The translations under genes and the position numbers were made by a program. 15,158 nucleotides of DNA from Candidatus Uhrbacteria bacterium RIFOXYB12_FULL_58_10. Its GTDB lineage: Bacteria > Patescibacteriota > Patescibacteriia > UBA9934 > GWF2-40-263. Numbering within the stretch: the stretch's first letter is position 1; each line of letters starts with the position of its first letter. This document shows positions 1-5,773 of the stretch, one piece after another. The notes beneath the pieces are model-generated. The model was not told the DNA's origin, searched no databases, and saw only the letters and a program-made list of their open reading frames with translations. The DNA lies in assembly GCA_943357275.1 (NCBI GenBank), contig CALRGL010000016.1, positions 1-15,158 on the forward strand. The letters run 5' to 3'.

Positions 1-390
1 ACATCGTTTCAAGATCTTCTGGATCTCTCTGAAAACGAACGCAAACGACTGGTCCTCAAAATCACAGGGGCCAATGATCTTGCTGCGCGAAGTCTGGGTG
101 TGTTTATGGGGCACGCTCACAAGCAAAGCGACTGGCAAGCCTGGTTGAACGAACGTCGCTCGAAAAACGAAGCGTTTATCGTTCAACAACGGTTTGAAAC
201 CAGTGTCGAACATCTGGCCGTATACAACACGTCCACACGCCAAGCAAAACCGTTCGCTTGTCGTGTCCTTCTTCGCCCCTGGGTTGTGGGTGACAAACTC
301 GTCACTTCACACACGGCCTGCACTCCACACTGGACCACCAAGGTTCACGGGATGGTGGATATGGCCGTGCAACCCATTGTGTTTGTGTGA
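1..390 (+). CDS. Unrecognised protein, C-terminal part (possibly ATP-grasp-like), 5' end outside window
   Basis: The reading frame is open from base 1 to the TGA at 388-390, so about 129 C-terminal residues are present and the start lies to the left of the window. I do not recognise the protein with certainty. The order of elements recalls the nucleotide-binding half of ATP-grasp-type proteins: a Lys-containing strand (LVLKITG) followed by a GV-F-G turn, a helix with paired tryptophans (W-AWL), a FIVQQRFE strand, and then RVLLRPWVV. That is pattern resemblance only; the catalytic residues cannot be assigned from this fragment. The methionine at 100 is internal, because homologous-looking sequence continues upstream of it in the same frame. 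A GC-rich hairpin and an intrinsic terminator follow directly, so this is the last gene of its transcript. Confidence 0.6.
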   Translation, partial: TSFQDLLDLSENERKRLVLKITGANDLAARSLGVFMGHAHKQSDWQAWLNERRSKNEAFIVQQRFETSVEHLAVYNTSTRQAKPFACRVLLRPWVVGDKLVTSHTACTPHWTTKVHGMVDMAVQPIVFV

Positions 391-403
391 CTCATTACGC
401 GGG

Positions 404-428
404 AAGGGCACCCACGAGGGGCGCCCTT
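404..428 (+). other. GC-rich hairpin after the first gene
   Basis: AAGGGCACCC pairs with GGGCGCCCTT around the loop ACGAG, with one A-C mismatch. No T-run follows, so it is not a classical terminator by itself. It sits 10 bases ahead of a proper intrinsic terminator and may protect the 3' end of the transcript or assist termination. Confidence 0.5.
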
Positions 429-438
429 ACAAATTCTG

Positions 439-467
439 GCTTGCCTGGACTAGGCAAGCTTTTTTTT
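439..467 (+). terminator. Intrinsic terminator (overlaps the probable racemase promoter)
   Basis: GCTTGCCT (439-446), loop GGACT, AGGCAAGC (452-459), then eight T residues (460-467). It is a perfect 8-bp stem that ends the transcript of the first gene. The T-run leads directly into an AT-rich TATAAA just before the racemase start. Confidence 0.9.
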
Positions 468-472
468 ATAAA
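441..472 (+). promoter_or_regulatory. Possible racemase promoter embedded in the upstream terminator
   Basis: TTGCCT (441-446) followed 18 bases later by TTTATA (465-470), or alternatively TATAAA (467-472), is the only promoter-like arrangement between the terminator and the racemase start at 485. If it is real, its spacer is made of the terminator loop, 3' arm and T-run, and the leader would be under 10 nt. The -35 is not perfect, so this is tentative. Confidence 0.35.
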
Positions 473-484
473 ATGGGGAAATAT

Positions 485-1180
485 ATGTCGAAAATTATTG
501 GAATTCTTGGTGGGATGGGTCCGCTTGCAACGGTTGCGTTTGAAGAAGTTCTTTTGAAGAGTTCGGGGGCGACCTGCGATCAGGAATACCCGATCTTGAT
601 TACCATCAACGATGGGACGTTGCCAGATCGTACCAAAGCAATTTTTGAACAGGGCGAATCTCCTGTTCCAAAAATGAAAATGGCTATTGAACGACTCAAA
701 TCACTTGGCGCATCTGTCATCTGCATGCCATGTAATACAGCACACCTTCTCGTCAATGCACTTTCAGACACATTTGAAAGCATCACCTTTGTTCATATTG
801 TCGAGGCTGTGCGTGACAGGATTCTTGAACAATTTCCTGACACAACCACAATCGGACTACTGGCAACGACAGCTTCACAATCTGGGAAACTCTACGATCA
901 ACTCTTGAACGAATCAGACATACAAATCGTCTATCCAGACAACACTCATCAAAAACTTGTTACAGACTGTATTTTTAGTCCGGAAGGAATCAAAGCAGGA
1001 TACATCACAGAATCCAAACTAAAACTCGAACAGTGTGTGGAACATCTAAAAACAAAAGGGGCACAAGTTATCGTTCTTGGTTGTACAGAACTTCCACTGG
1101 CCCTGAAACACGCCTCGCTCCCACTGATCGATTCAAACGAGGCGTTAGCACTGGCCGTGCTTCGCGCAGCAAATGCATGA
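485..1180 (+). CDS. Aspartate/glutamate racemase-family protein
   Basis: A 231-residue protein of the PLP-independent Asp/Glu racemase superfamily, which interconverts L- and D-amino acids by a two-cysteine acid/base mechanism, in the cytoplasm. It opens with the typical IIGILGGMGPLAT strand-loop. The two expected catalytic cysteines are present: C83 in MPCNTAH and C200 in VLGCTELPL. The length fits the family (about 230). Substrate cannot be read from sequence; D-aspartate or D-glutamate for peptidoglycan are the usual possibilities. The start at 485 has GGGGAA a few bases upstream. An in-frame ATG at 473 would add four residues but has no SD, and the open frame further upstream overlaps the previous gene and a terminator. 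No terminator is evident before the upp promoter 24 bases downstream, so read-through is possible. Confidence 0.88.
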   Translation: MSKIIGILGGMGPLATVAFEEVLLKSSGATCDQEYPILITINDGTLPDRTKAIFEQGESPVPKMKMAIERLKSLGASVICMPCNTAHLLVNALSDTFESITFVHIVEAVRDRILEQFPDTTTIGLLATTASQSGKLYDQLLNESDIQIVYPDNTHQKLVTDCIFSPEGIKAGYITESKLKLEQCVEHLKTKGAQVIVLGCTELPLALKHASLPLIDSNEALALAVLRAANA

Positions 1181-1204
1181 AGACGGGAGGTTCTTTTCTT
1201 TTAA

Positions 1205-1233
1205 TTGACACCTTTTTCATTTCTGCCTAAACT
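1205..1233 (+). promoter_or_regulatory. upp promoter
   Basis: TTGACA (1205-1210), 17-bp spacer with a T-rich tract, TAAACT (1228-1233). The predicted transcription start is near 1240, giving a leader of about 35 nt before the upp ATG. Confidence 0.75.
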
Positions 1234-1273
1234 CGTGTCAGTTCTGTTTTTCGTGTTCCATAAGGAGGAACCC

Positions 1274-1924
1274 ATGCAAGAACCTGAAGTTCTTTGTCGC
1301 ATTCATCCGGTTGCTGCTTCTGCACTGACCATCATGCGACGCAAAGAGACGGCTCCGCCCGAATTTGCAAGACAACTTCACCGACTCAGCGTTCTACTTG
1401 CAACCGAAGCAACCTGCGCCGTGAAAACCCACGACGTCGAAATTCAGACGCCGATGAGTTCCTACACAGGCAAAGCCCTGCAAGGAGTCCATGCTCTGGT
1501 TCCCATTATGCGCGCTGGCGCTGGTATGCTCGATGCGTTTCGTCTGATGCTTCCCGACGCGGTCATTTGGCACGTGAGTGTCGCACGCGACGAGGAAACC
1601 CTCAGGCCAATCTTCAAGGACTCGAAGGTTCCAAAAAGCACGACCGGGATCGACACCTGCTTCGTTCTGGATCCCATGCTGGCAACTGGAGGAAGTGCCT
1701 GTTTCACGATCAAGCATCTGAAAGAACGTGGTGCTGGCCCAATTGTCTACGTCGGCGTCATCGGCTGTCCGCAGGGCATCGAACGTCTGCAAGATGAACA
1801 TCCAGACGTGCGAATCGTCCTGGGTGACATCGACGCGATTCTGAACAAACGTGGCTACATCATCTCCGGCCTCGGCGACGCCGGCGACCGCCTGAACCCC
1901 ACCGTTCCCTGGAACGTCCAGTAA
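1274..1924 (+). CDS. upp: Uracil phosphoribosyltransferase
   Basis: A 216-residue cytosolic salvage enzyme that converts uracil and PRPP to UMP and pyrophosphate. The PRPP-binding loop is clear at about residues 131-142 (VLDPMLATGGSA). The uracil-binding C-terminal signature GLGDAGDR lies at 199-206, and MRAGAGM at 79-85 matches the family's second substrate loop. Length is close to the usual 208. The ATG at 1274 is preceded by a strong SD, AAGGAGGA, ending 4 bases upstream. The same frame is open further upstream, but that stretch covers the -35 box and the leader. The gene has its own promoter (1205-1233) and its own terminator, so it is probably monocistronic and serves pyrimidine salvage. 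Confidence 0.96.
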   Translation: MQEPEVLCRIHPVAASALTIMRRKETAPPEFARQLHRLSVLLATEATCAVKTHDVEIQTPMSSYTGKALQGVHALVPIMRAGAGMLDAFRLMLPDAVIWHVSVARDEETLRPIFKDSKVPKSTTGIDTCFVLDPMLATGGSACFTIKHLKERGAGPIVYVGVIGCPQGIERLQDEHPDVRIVLGDIDAILNKRGYIISGLGDAGDRLNPTVPWNVQ

Positions 1925-1934
1925 TCTCTCACTC

Positions 1935-1960
1935 AAACACTCCTTCGTGAGTGTTTTTTC
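1935..1960 (+). terminator. Intrinsic terminator of upp
   Basis: AAACACTC (1935-1942), loop CTTCGT, GAGTGTTT (1949-1956) running into TTTC. It lies 10 bases after the upp stop codon. Confidence 0.88.
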
Positions 1961-1976
1961 TTTTATTTGTGCAAAC

Positions 1977-2002
1977 AAAAAACTCCGGAATACATTCCGG
2001 AG
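1977..2002 (-). terminator. Intrinsic terminator of the amidohydrolase-coaC operon
   Basis: On the minus strand CTCCGGAAT, a 2-nt gap, ATTCCGGAG is followed by six T residues (plus-strand A run 1977-1982). With the upp terminator just before it, the convergent units each have their own stop signal. Confidence 0.9.
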
Positions 2003-2015
2003 CAGAGTTTCAATT

Positions 2016-2561
2016 CTATCCTACAGCTTTCACGATCGTATCGATATCCGCCATGGCGCCAATACCCGTGTCACCGCAGGCAAGCGTTTTCACAACAGGA
2101 TCGATTACCTTCAGGGCAAAACCGATACTCGTCATTGCGTTGAATCGATCCAGTTGAATCCGTGTTATTGGACTGCGCCACATGTACGTGTTCATGGCCG
2201 GAGCAAAAATCGCAGGCTTGCGAAGATCCCAGGCTCGAAACACACACGTGAGCAAGTTGTCACACAGACCGTTTGCAAGCTTGCCAAGCGTATTAGCAGA
2301 AAGGGGTGCGATCAAGAGAACGTCTGCCCACTTTCCAAGATCGATATGCGGAATCGGCTGACCTCTGGTATAGGTATCCAATGGCCATTCGTGAGAATCT
2401 TTCCACAACTTCACACTACCAAGATCGCCTTCTTCAAAGAAATACAACGAGGACTTCGTTGCAACAACTTGCACCTCGTGTCCAGCCGCTTGAAGCGCTT
2501 GGACAAGCTTGGGTGCCACCGTTGAGGCAACAGATCCGGTGATTCCAAGAAGAACCTTCAC
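2016..2561 (-). CDS. coaC: Phosphopantothenoylcysteine decarboxylase (monofunctional CoaC, HFCD flavoprotein)
   Basis: A 181-residue FMN-dependent flavoprotein that decarboxylates 4'-phosphopantothenoylcysteine to phosphopantetheine in CoA synthesis. N-terminal MKVLLGITGSVA is the FMN-phosphate site. H72 in IPHIDLGKWAD fits the catalytic histidine, and SANTLGKLANGLCDN (about 88-102) the second flavin/substrate motif. APAMNTYMW (120-128) is the substrate-recognition PxMNxxMW motif that separates PPC decarboxylases from UbiX-type enzymes. ACGDTG (161-166) carries the proton-donating cysteine. It stops where the decarboxylase domain ends, so the CoaB synthetase half usual in bacterial CoaBC is missing and must be elsewhere or absent. 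Start is GTG at 2561, behind a perfect AAGGAGGT SD inside the end of the amidohydrolase; the GTGA overlap implies translational coupling. Confidence 0.92.
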   Translation of the reverse strand: MKVLLGITGSVASTVAPKLVQALQAAGHEVQVVATKSSLYFFEEGDLGSVKLWKDSHEWPLDTYTRGQPIPHIDLGKWADVLLIAPLSANTLGKLANGLCDNLLTCVFRAWDLRKPAIFAPAMNTYMWRSPITRIQLDRFNAMTSIGFALKVIDPVVKTLACGDTGIGAMADIDTIVKAVG

Positions 2562-3457
2562 TGAACACCTCCTTGGAAAGCTTGTGCATAAACCCGCAGG
2601 GCGTTATGGCGAAAGATCTTCGCTTTGACTTGTTCTGACACAGGCAACTTCTCGATCAGATCGATCGAGTCTTCGAAGGATTGAATAGGAAAATCTGAGC
2701 CAAAGAGCACACGATCTTCTCCGTTTGGAACTTCCGTCAAGAACAATAGAATCTGGTTTCTCACATAAGCCCGATATTCTGGGGTATCCTCATGTGTACC
2801 AGAAACATATTGTCCCGAGATATCCGTCACCACATTTGGAAACTCGCACATGAGTTCACGAAGTCGTCCGAAGTAGGGATTCGCCAGGTGAGCAATCACA
2901 AACGTAACGTTTGGAAACGCACGAATCGCTTCTTTGAACGCATCTGGATGAGCCAGCTGTCCAAGTCGATCAATCCAACAAAACGCATTCTTGCAAGCAA
3001 GATCATTTGCCTGTCGACGCTTGGCTGAACAACAATGATGCAGTTCCCCACCGTGAATGGTCACTGGCAAATGAAACGTCTCAGCAAGCCCATAAACCAA
3101 GAACATCTTGGAATCCCCAACCTCGAAGGGTTGATATCCCGGATAGAGCTTGATTCCAACGAGTTGCTTCCGCTGACACAAGTCCAAAAGTTCCGCCACC
3201 CCTTCTTCATACGCGTTCATGACGTCCAGACTTCCGATCGCTCCAAAACGAGAATGACCCGCAAGGCGTTCCAAAAGCCGGTGATTATGCAACCCGCTTC
3301 CCTTGAATGGGAAGTACGTAGCAAGCACAAACAACTTCTCGATCGCAAACTGGTCCGCAGCGTTCTCAATCGCCTGAAGCGAGGCGTCGGCCGTATGCAA
3401 CCCGTGCATTTCACGATCTGAGGTGTGAACATGAACATCAATAATTTTCGGTCGCAT
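2558..3457 (-). CDS. Metal-dependent amidohydrolase (TIM-barrel, amidohydrolase-2/ACMSD-like family)
   Basis: A 299-residue protein of the amidohydrolase superfamily. Metal ligands are visible in order: H9 and H11 in VHVHTSD, H135 in VTIHGGE, H190 in VIAHLANP, and D255 in LFGSDFP. K103 sits in GIKLYPGYQP; it could be a metal or substrate residue, which I cannot decide. The family hydrolyses or decarboxylates small organic acids, amides or lactones, and the substrate here is not predictable. The ATG at 3457 has GGGGAA upstream; another ATG five bases earlier is in a different frame. It is the first gene of a two-gene operon, and its last codons carry the SD and start of coaC. Coupling to coaC is a genomic fact but does not by itself show a shared pathway. 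Confidence 0.88.
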   Translation of the reverse strand: MRPKIIDVHVHTSDREMHGLHTADASLQAIENAADQFAIEKLFVLATYFPFKGSGLHNHRLLERLAGHSRFGAIGSLDVMNAYEEGVAELLDLCQRKQLVGIKLYPGYQPFEVGDSKMFLVYGLAETFHLPVTIHGGELHHCCSAKRRQANDLACKNAFCWIDRLGQLAHPDAFKEAIRAFPNVTFVIAHLANPYFGRLRELMCEFPNVVTDISGQYVSGTHEDTPEYRAYVRNQILLFLTEVPNGEDRVLFGSDFPIQSFEDSIDLIEKLPVSEQVKAKIFRHNALRVYAQAFQGGVQ

Positions 3458-3494
3458 TTCATTCCCCTTTGTGATCAGAACCGCCCTTACTTAA

Positions 3495-3517
3495 GCTTAA
3501 AAAAACCAAATGGTCAA
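3495..3517 (-). promoter_or_regulatory. Probable promoter of the amidohydrolase-coaC operon
   Basis: On the minus strand TTGACC (plus 3512-3517), a T-rich spacer, then a TTAAGT/TAAGTA -10 region 17-18 bases on. Its -35 lies only 2 bp from the -35 of the divergent promoter at 3520, so the two promoters are back to back. Confidence 0.5.
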
Positions 3518-3581
3518 GGTTGACAGAAGTCCACTTTTCGGATAGATTCAGTGCGCATCAAGTCAATCAACCAAGGAGAAA
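3515..3581 (+). repeat. Direct repeat A, copy 1: promoter plus leader
   Basis: This is 67 bp, matching 4887-4953 at about 60 of 67 positions by eye. The repeat spans the -35, spacer, -10, leader and SD. The longest identical block is 25 bases, beginning at the -10 box. Homology begins at CAAGG just before the -35 and stops just after the SD, and the genes that follow the two copies are unrelated. Confidence 0.85.
3520..3548 (+). promoter_or_regulatory. Promoter of the DHH-like gene
   Basis: TTGACA (3520-3525), 17-bp spacer containing CTTTTC, TAGATT (3543-3548). The predicted start is near 3555, with a leader of about 30 nt. Confidence 0.8.
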
Positions 3582-3585
3582 TACA

Positions 3586-4524
3586 TTGCCATTCATTCCT
3601 TACATGACTCCCAAGTCTCCCTCGATGAGTTGGGACGCGTTTCGTGCCAAGTTTTCAAGAGCCATTGCTTTGGACGGGTTTGTGAATGCACCGCCAGCGT
3701 TTGATCCTGCTGGACCGCATCGTAATTTCGATCATCATCGTGGACCACCACGAGACGATATGCTCTGCACAGGACTTCAGGTCTTGCGTGCCGTACGCAA
3801 AGGTCTAGTGGAATGCTTCATGCCAACGGGAGATGAAGAAGTTCCTGTTGGGATGCTCGATTGTGATCCGGATGTGTGCGTGTCGTGGTACGCCTTGGAG
3901 TGCAACTTCGTTACGCGTCAACGCGTGAACCCAGCGATCCATCGACTCTTTGGTCACATCGACGACATGGACAATGCCAGTGGTCTGCTCGATGTTCCGC
4001 GCGACATCCCGATTGTTCGTCAGGCAGCGTGGATCTTTGACCCGTACTGGCAGTTCCGATTCAGTGGCGCGATCGATCAAAAAGAAGCACGGGCTCATCT
4101 GGGTATTCTCAGTGACATCACCTCGCGCATCAACGAGTTTGTTGCAGGTCGCGGTCGAACGCTTTCGATCGACGACCGATACGAGAAACTCGGTGGTGGC
4201 GAAGGGTGGGAGATGGTGCGTGAGCAAGGTCAGCATGCTCGCATGAAGATGGCACGCCGTGGAATCAAAGCATTCGTCTCTGTGCGAGAGAATCCACAAG
4301 GACGATTTGTCTACACGATCTGTCGTCAAAGCACCTACATTCCCTGGTTCCCCGTTCCCGAGATCTGTGCCTTCCTCAATCAAAACGAAGAACCAGACTG
4401 CCAGTTCGGTGGTGGCGATATCGTGCATGGCAATGCTCAAGGTCGCGGATCCATTCGTGGTCCAGACGCGATCACCCAGGCGATCAACGCTTACCAGAAA
4501 GAACACAGTCTCCAGCAACCCTGA
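3586..4524 (+). CDS. Protein with DHH-phosphoesterase-like motifs, function unknown
   Basis: A 312-residue soluble protein. I recognise motifs but not a named family. NFDHH (D49-H50-H51) is a DHH triad after a beta strand, and DCDPD (92-96) and HIDDMDNASG (124-133) supply further acidic/His residues of metal-site type. A late Gly-rich stretch, GGGD (275-278) then GxGS (287-289), resembles the DHHA1 substrate loop. The family cleaves phosphodiesters such as oligonucleotides, cyclic dinucleotides or pyrophosphate with Mn2+, so a hydrolase is the best guess; a degenerate member is possible. The chosen start is TTG at 3586: AAGGAG (3573-3578) is 7 bases away, whereas the in-frame ATG at 3604 is 25 bases from it. 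The in-frame TTG at 3520 is the -35 box. Monocistronic, with its own promoter and terminator. Confidence 0.72.
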   Translation: MPFIPYMTPKSPSMSWDAFRAKFSRAIALDGFVNAPPAFDPAGPHRNFDHHRGPPRDDMLCTGLQVLRAVRKGLVECFMPTGDEEVPVGMLDCDPDVCVSWYALECNFVTRQRVNPAIHRLFGHIDDMDNASGLLDVPRDIPIVRQAAWIFDPYWQFRFSGAIDQKEARAHLGILSDITSRINEFVAGRGRTLSIDDRYEKLGGGEGWEMVREQGQHARMKMARRGIKAFVSVRENPQGRFVYTICRQSTYIPWFPVPEICAFLNQNEEPDCQFGGGDIVHGNAQGRGSIRGPDAITQAINAYQKEHSLQQP

Positions 4525-4550
4525 CTTCCATTTCGATGGGGGTCTTTTTT
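4523..4550 (+). terminator. Intrinsic terminator of the DHH-like gene
   Basis: GACTTCCAT, loop TTCG, ATGGGGGTC with two G-T pairs, then six T residues (4545-4550). The stable TTCG tetraloop and the overlap with the TGA stop (4522-4524) make a compact 3' end. Confidence 0.92.
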
Positions 4551-4591
4551 ATTGTGCATTCGTTGTTGTAGATTGTTGCAAAATTCTCTTG

Positions 4592-4644
4592 TGTCATCTC
4601 GAGCGGAGTGATAGCGAAGTCGACGTAAAGTCGCGTGGCGATCT
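4592..4644. repeat. Degenerate REP-like palindromic sequence
   Basis: TCATCTCGAGCGGAGTGA followed by GCGAAGTCGACG resembles the dispersed intergenic palindromes that read CTCGAG-CGGAG-CGAAG-TCGAG in many bacterial genomes. TCGA blocks on both sides can pair. The copy here is imperfect and runs into the transposase remnant. It needs a genome-wide copy count. Confidence 0.4.
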
Positions 4645-4895
4645 GTTGGAGTCGAGTCAGAACTCCTAAAGACAATGCTGTTAACGAACGTTTCAACCGA
4701 ACCATCCAAGAGGAGTTTATACAATTGGGAAACATGACCGACAACCCTCTTCTCTTTAATCAGAAAATGACTGAATGGTTGATTGAGTATAACTTTCGAA
4801 GACCTCACCAAACGCTTGGATACATGCCTCCAATGAACTTTAACTACAAATATCACAAAGTGTTACCGATGTGCCCTTCTAGTACACAAGGTTGA
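4644..4895 (+). pseudogene. Transposase remnant, C-terminal end (IS3/IS481-type integrase core)
   Basis: About 83 residues from SRVRTPKDNAVNERF to the TGA at 4893-4895. DNAVNERFNRTIQEEF carries the last glutamate of the DDE catalytic triad, and YNFRRPHQTLGYMPP is the usual end of the rve-type integrase core of these transposases. The two upstream aspartates and the DNA-binding part are absent. Upstream, the frame holds only the palindromic repeat sequence, with a GTG at 4635 and no SD, so this is not a functional gene. The stop codon lies inside the -35 hexamer of the next promoter (TTGACA, 4892-4897). I see no inverted repeats or target duplications defining an intact element. Confidence 0.85.
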
Positions 4896-4953
4896 CAGGA
4901 ATCCAATTTTCGAGTAGATTCAGTGCGCATCAAGTCAATAAATCAAGGAGAAA
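4887..4953 (+). repeat. Direct repeat A, copy 2: promoter plus leader
   Basis: This is the second copy of the 67-bp promoter-leader block at 3515-3581, with about seven substitutions, mostly in the promoter spacer. It begins in the last codons of the transposase remnant and ends at the SD of the next gene. Confidence 0.85.
4892..4920 (+). promoter_or_regulatory. Promoter of the small lipobox membrane protein
   Basis: TTGACA (4892-4897), 17-bp spacer with ATTTTC, TAGATT (4915-4920). It is nearly the same promoter as at 3520-3548. Confidence 0.8.
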
Positions 4954-5328
4954 ATGATGCGAAGAGCTTTGATTCTTGCTCTCTTGCTTGCTCTTGCTAT
5001 TCTGGTCGGTTGCGAAAACATGGTCGCTGAGGCAAAAGCAGCCCAATCCGATCCTTCGAAATTCCTTGGAGCGATCGCGGGGGTAGGCACGACCATTGGT
5101 GTTCTCCTGTTTTTCTTCGGTCACATGACGATGATGCAGGTGATCCTGAACAGCCTCAGGCTCCTGGGCGTCATCTGTGCCATCTTTGGACCACTCATCT
5201 ATGCTACATCCGGAAACGCCTCCTACGGTTTTTCCGTGTGTCTCTCAGGCCTGATCGCCATGACCGTCATCACGTTTGGATTCAAGAAAGAACTCGATGT
5301 TGTCGTCAAAGACGACGATGATGATTGA
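4954..5328 (+). CDS. Small membrane protein with lipobox-like signal and acidic tail
   Basis: A 124-residue protein that I do not recognise. A basic start (MMRRA) and hydrophobic stretch end in LVGC, so C20 may be a lipidated cysteine. If it is not processed, this is simply the first membrane helix. Two or three further hydrophobic segments follow at about 38-56, 62-84 and 92-110. The tail KKELDVVVKDDDDD is strongly acidic, with five consecutive Asp at the C-terminus. A signal lipoprotein with additional transmembrane helices is unusual. The SD AAGGAG (4945-4950) directs the ATG at 4954 (4957 is also possible). It has its own promoter, borrowed or duplicated from upstream, and its own terminator. 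Confidence 0.8.
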   Translation: MMRRALILALLLALAILVGCENMVAEAKAAQSDPSKFLGAIAGVGTTIGVLLFFFGHMTMMQVILNSLRLLGVICAIFGPLIYATSGNASYGFSVCLSGLIAMTVITFGFKKELDVVVKDDDDD

Positions 5329-5342
5329 ATAAGTCTCCTCTC

Positions 5343-5363
5343 AACCGCCACAAGCGGTTTTTT
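5343..5363 (+). terminator. Intrinsic terminator
   Basis: AACCGC, loop CACAA, GCGGTT leading into a T-run (5358-5363), 14 bases after the stop of the membrane protein gene. Confidence 0.88.
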
Positions 5364-5381
5364 GTTTTCAATGTTACAAAC

Positions 5382-5410
5382 AAAAACACCGAGAGAAATC
5401 TAGGTGTTTT
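5382..5410 (-). terminator. Terminator of the coiled-coil gene
   Basis: On the minus strand AAAACACC, a 12-nt loop, then GGTGTTTT followed by TGTTTG. It is weaker than its neighbours because of the long loop, but it is correctly placed between convergent genes. Confidence 0.65.
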
Positions 5411-5435
5411 ATAAACCAAAATTAAATATCACCGA

Positions 5436-5663
5436 TCACGCACGAGCAAGTTCCAACTGATCGATGCGATCCTCTAATCGTTGAAGTTTGGACCGAACGG
5501 CTGCGATTTCAGCTTCATGACGATTGATCAAAATCATAAAGCCATCGAGTTTGTCGTAAACGCGTTCTTGCAATACTTCTGAACGTTCCATTCGGCCCTT
5601 GAGATCCTTTACGTCAACCTGAATATCAAGAACGGCACTTAAAATTTTGTCTTGAAGATCCAT
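5436..5663 (-). CDS. Small coiled-coil protein
   Basis: A 75-residue, highly charged, Cys-free protein without membrane segments. Hydrophobic residues recur with heptad spacing over nearly its whole length (for example ILSAVLDIQVDVKDL and VRSKLQRLEDRIDQLEL), so a long parallel or antiparallel coiled coil is the evident structure. Small proteins of this type are common and carry no assigned function; oligomerisation or an adaptor role is a guess. ATG at 5663 with a weak GAG-type SD about 8 bases upstream. It has a promoter on the minus strand and a terminator before the convergent gene. Confidence 0.78.
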   Translation of the reverse strand: MDLQDKILSAVLDIQVDVKDLKGRMERSEVLQERVYDKLDGFMILINRHEAEIAAVRSKLQRLEDRIDQLELARA

Positions 5664-5672
5664 ATAAAGCTC

Positions 5673-5700
5673 ATTTTATCAGAAAAAACTGACGAGTCAA
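5673..5700 (-). promoter_or_regulatory. Promoter of the coiled-coil gene
   Basis: On the minus strand TTGACT (plus 5695-5700), 16-bp spacer containing a T6 run, TAAAAT (plus 5673-5678). The -35 lies 4 bp from the -35 of the divergent promoter at 5705. Confidence 0.7.
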
Positions 5701-5704
5701 TGAG

Positions 5705-5733
5705 TTGACAGAAATTCAATTTTTCGTTAATCT
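5705..5733 (+). promoter_or_regulatory. Promoter of the two-gene orphan operon
   Basis: TTGACA (5705-5710), 17-bp spacer, TAATCT (5728-5733). The spacer resembles that of 4892-4920 (11 of 17 positions alike), suggesting shared ancestry with direct repeat A. Confidence 0.75.
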
Positions 5734-5738
5734 TTGAC

Positions 5739-5760
5739 TTCCCTTTGTTTCAAAAGGGAG
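5739..5760 (+). promoter_or_regulatory. Leader hairpin just before the SD
   Basis: TTCCCTTT (5739-5746) pairs with AAAGGGAG (5753-5760) around GTTTCA. It forms immediately ahead of the AGGAG SD (5764-5768) and could stabilise the 5' end or tune translation. No regulator is implied by the sequence. Confidence 0.4.
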
Positions 5761-5773
5761 TTAGGAGAACCCT

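Noticed and set aside
194..484. N-terminal extension of the racemase reading frame
   Set aside because: It overlaps the first gene in another frame and crosses a perfect terminator; the family's N-terminus (IIGILGGMGP) starts right after ATG 485.
1394..1978. Minus-strand open frame through upp
   Set aside because: Antisense shadow of a confidently identified enzyme gene; no initiation signals.
3520..3585. Longer start (TTG) for the DHH-like gene
   Set aside because: The TTG is the -35 hexamer of its own promoter; the same applies to the TTG at 6410 for the TSP3 lipoprotein.
4554..4953. A complete insertion sequence
   Set aside because: Only the last third of the transposase is present and no matching terminal inverted repeats or target-site duplication were found; the direct repeats are promoter-leader copies.
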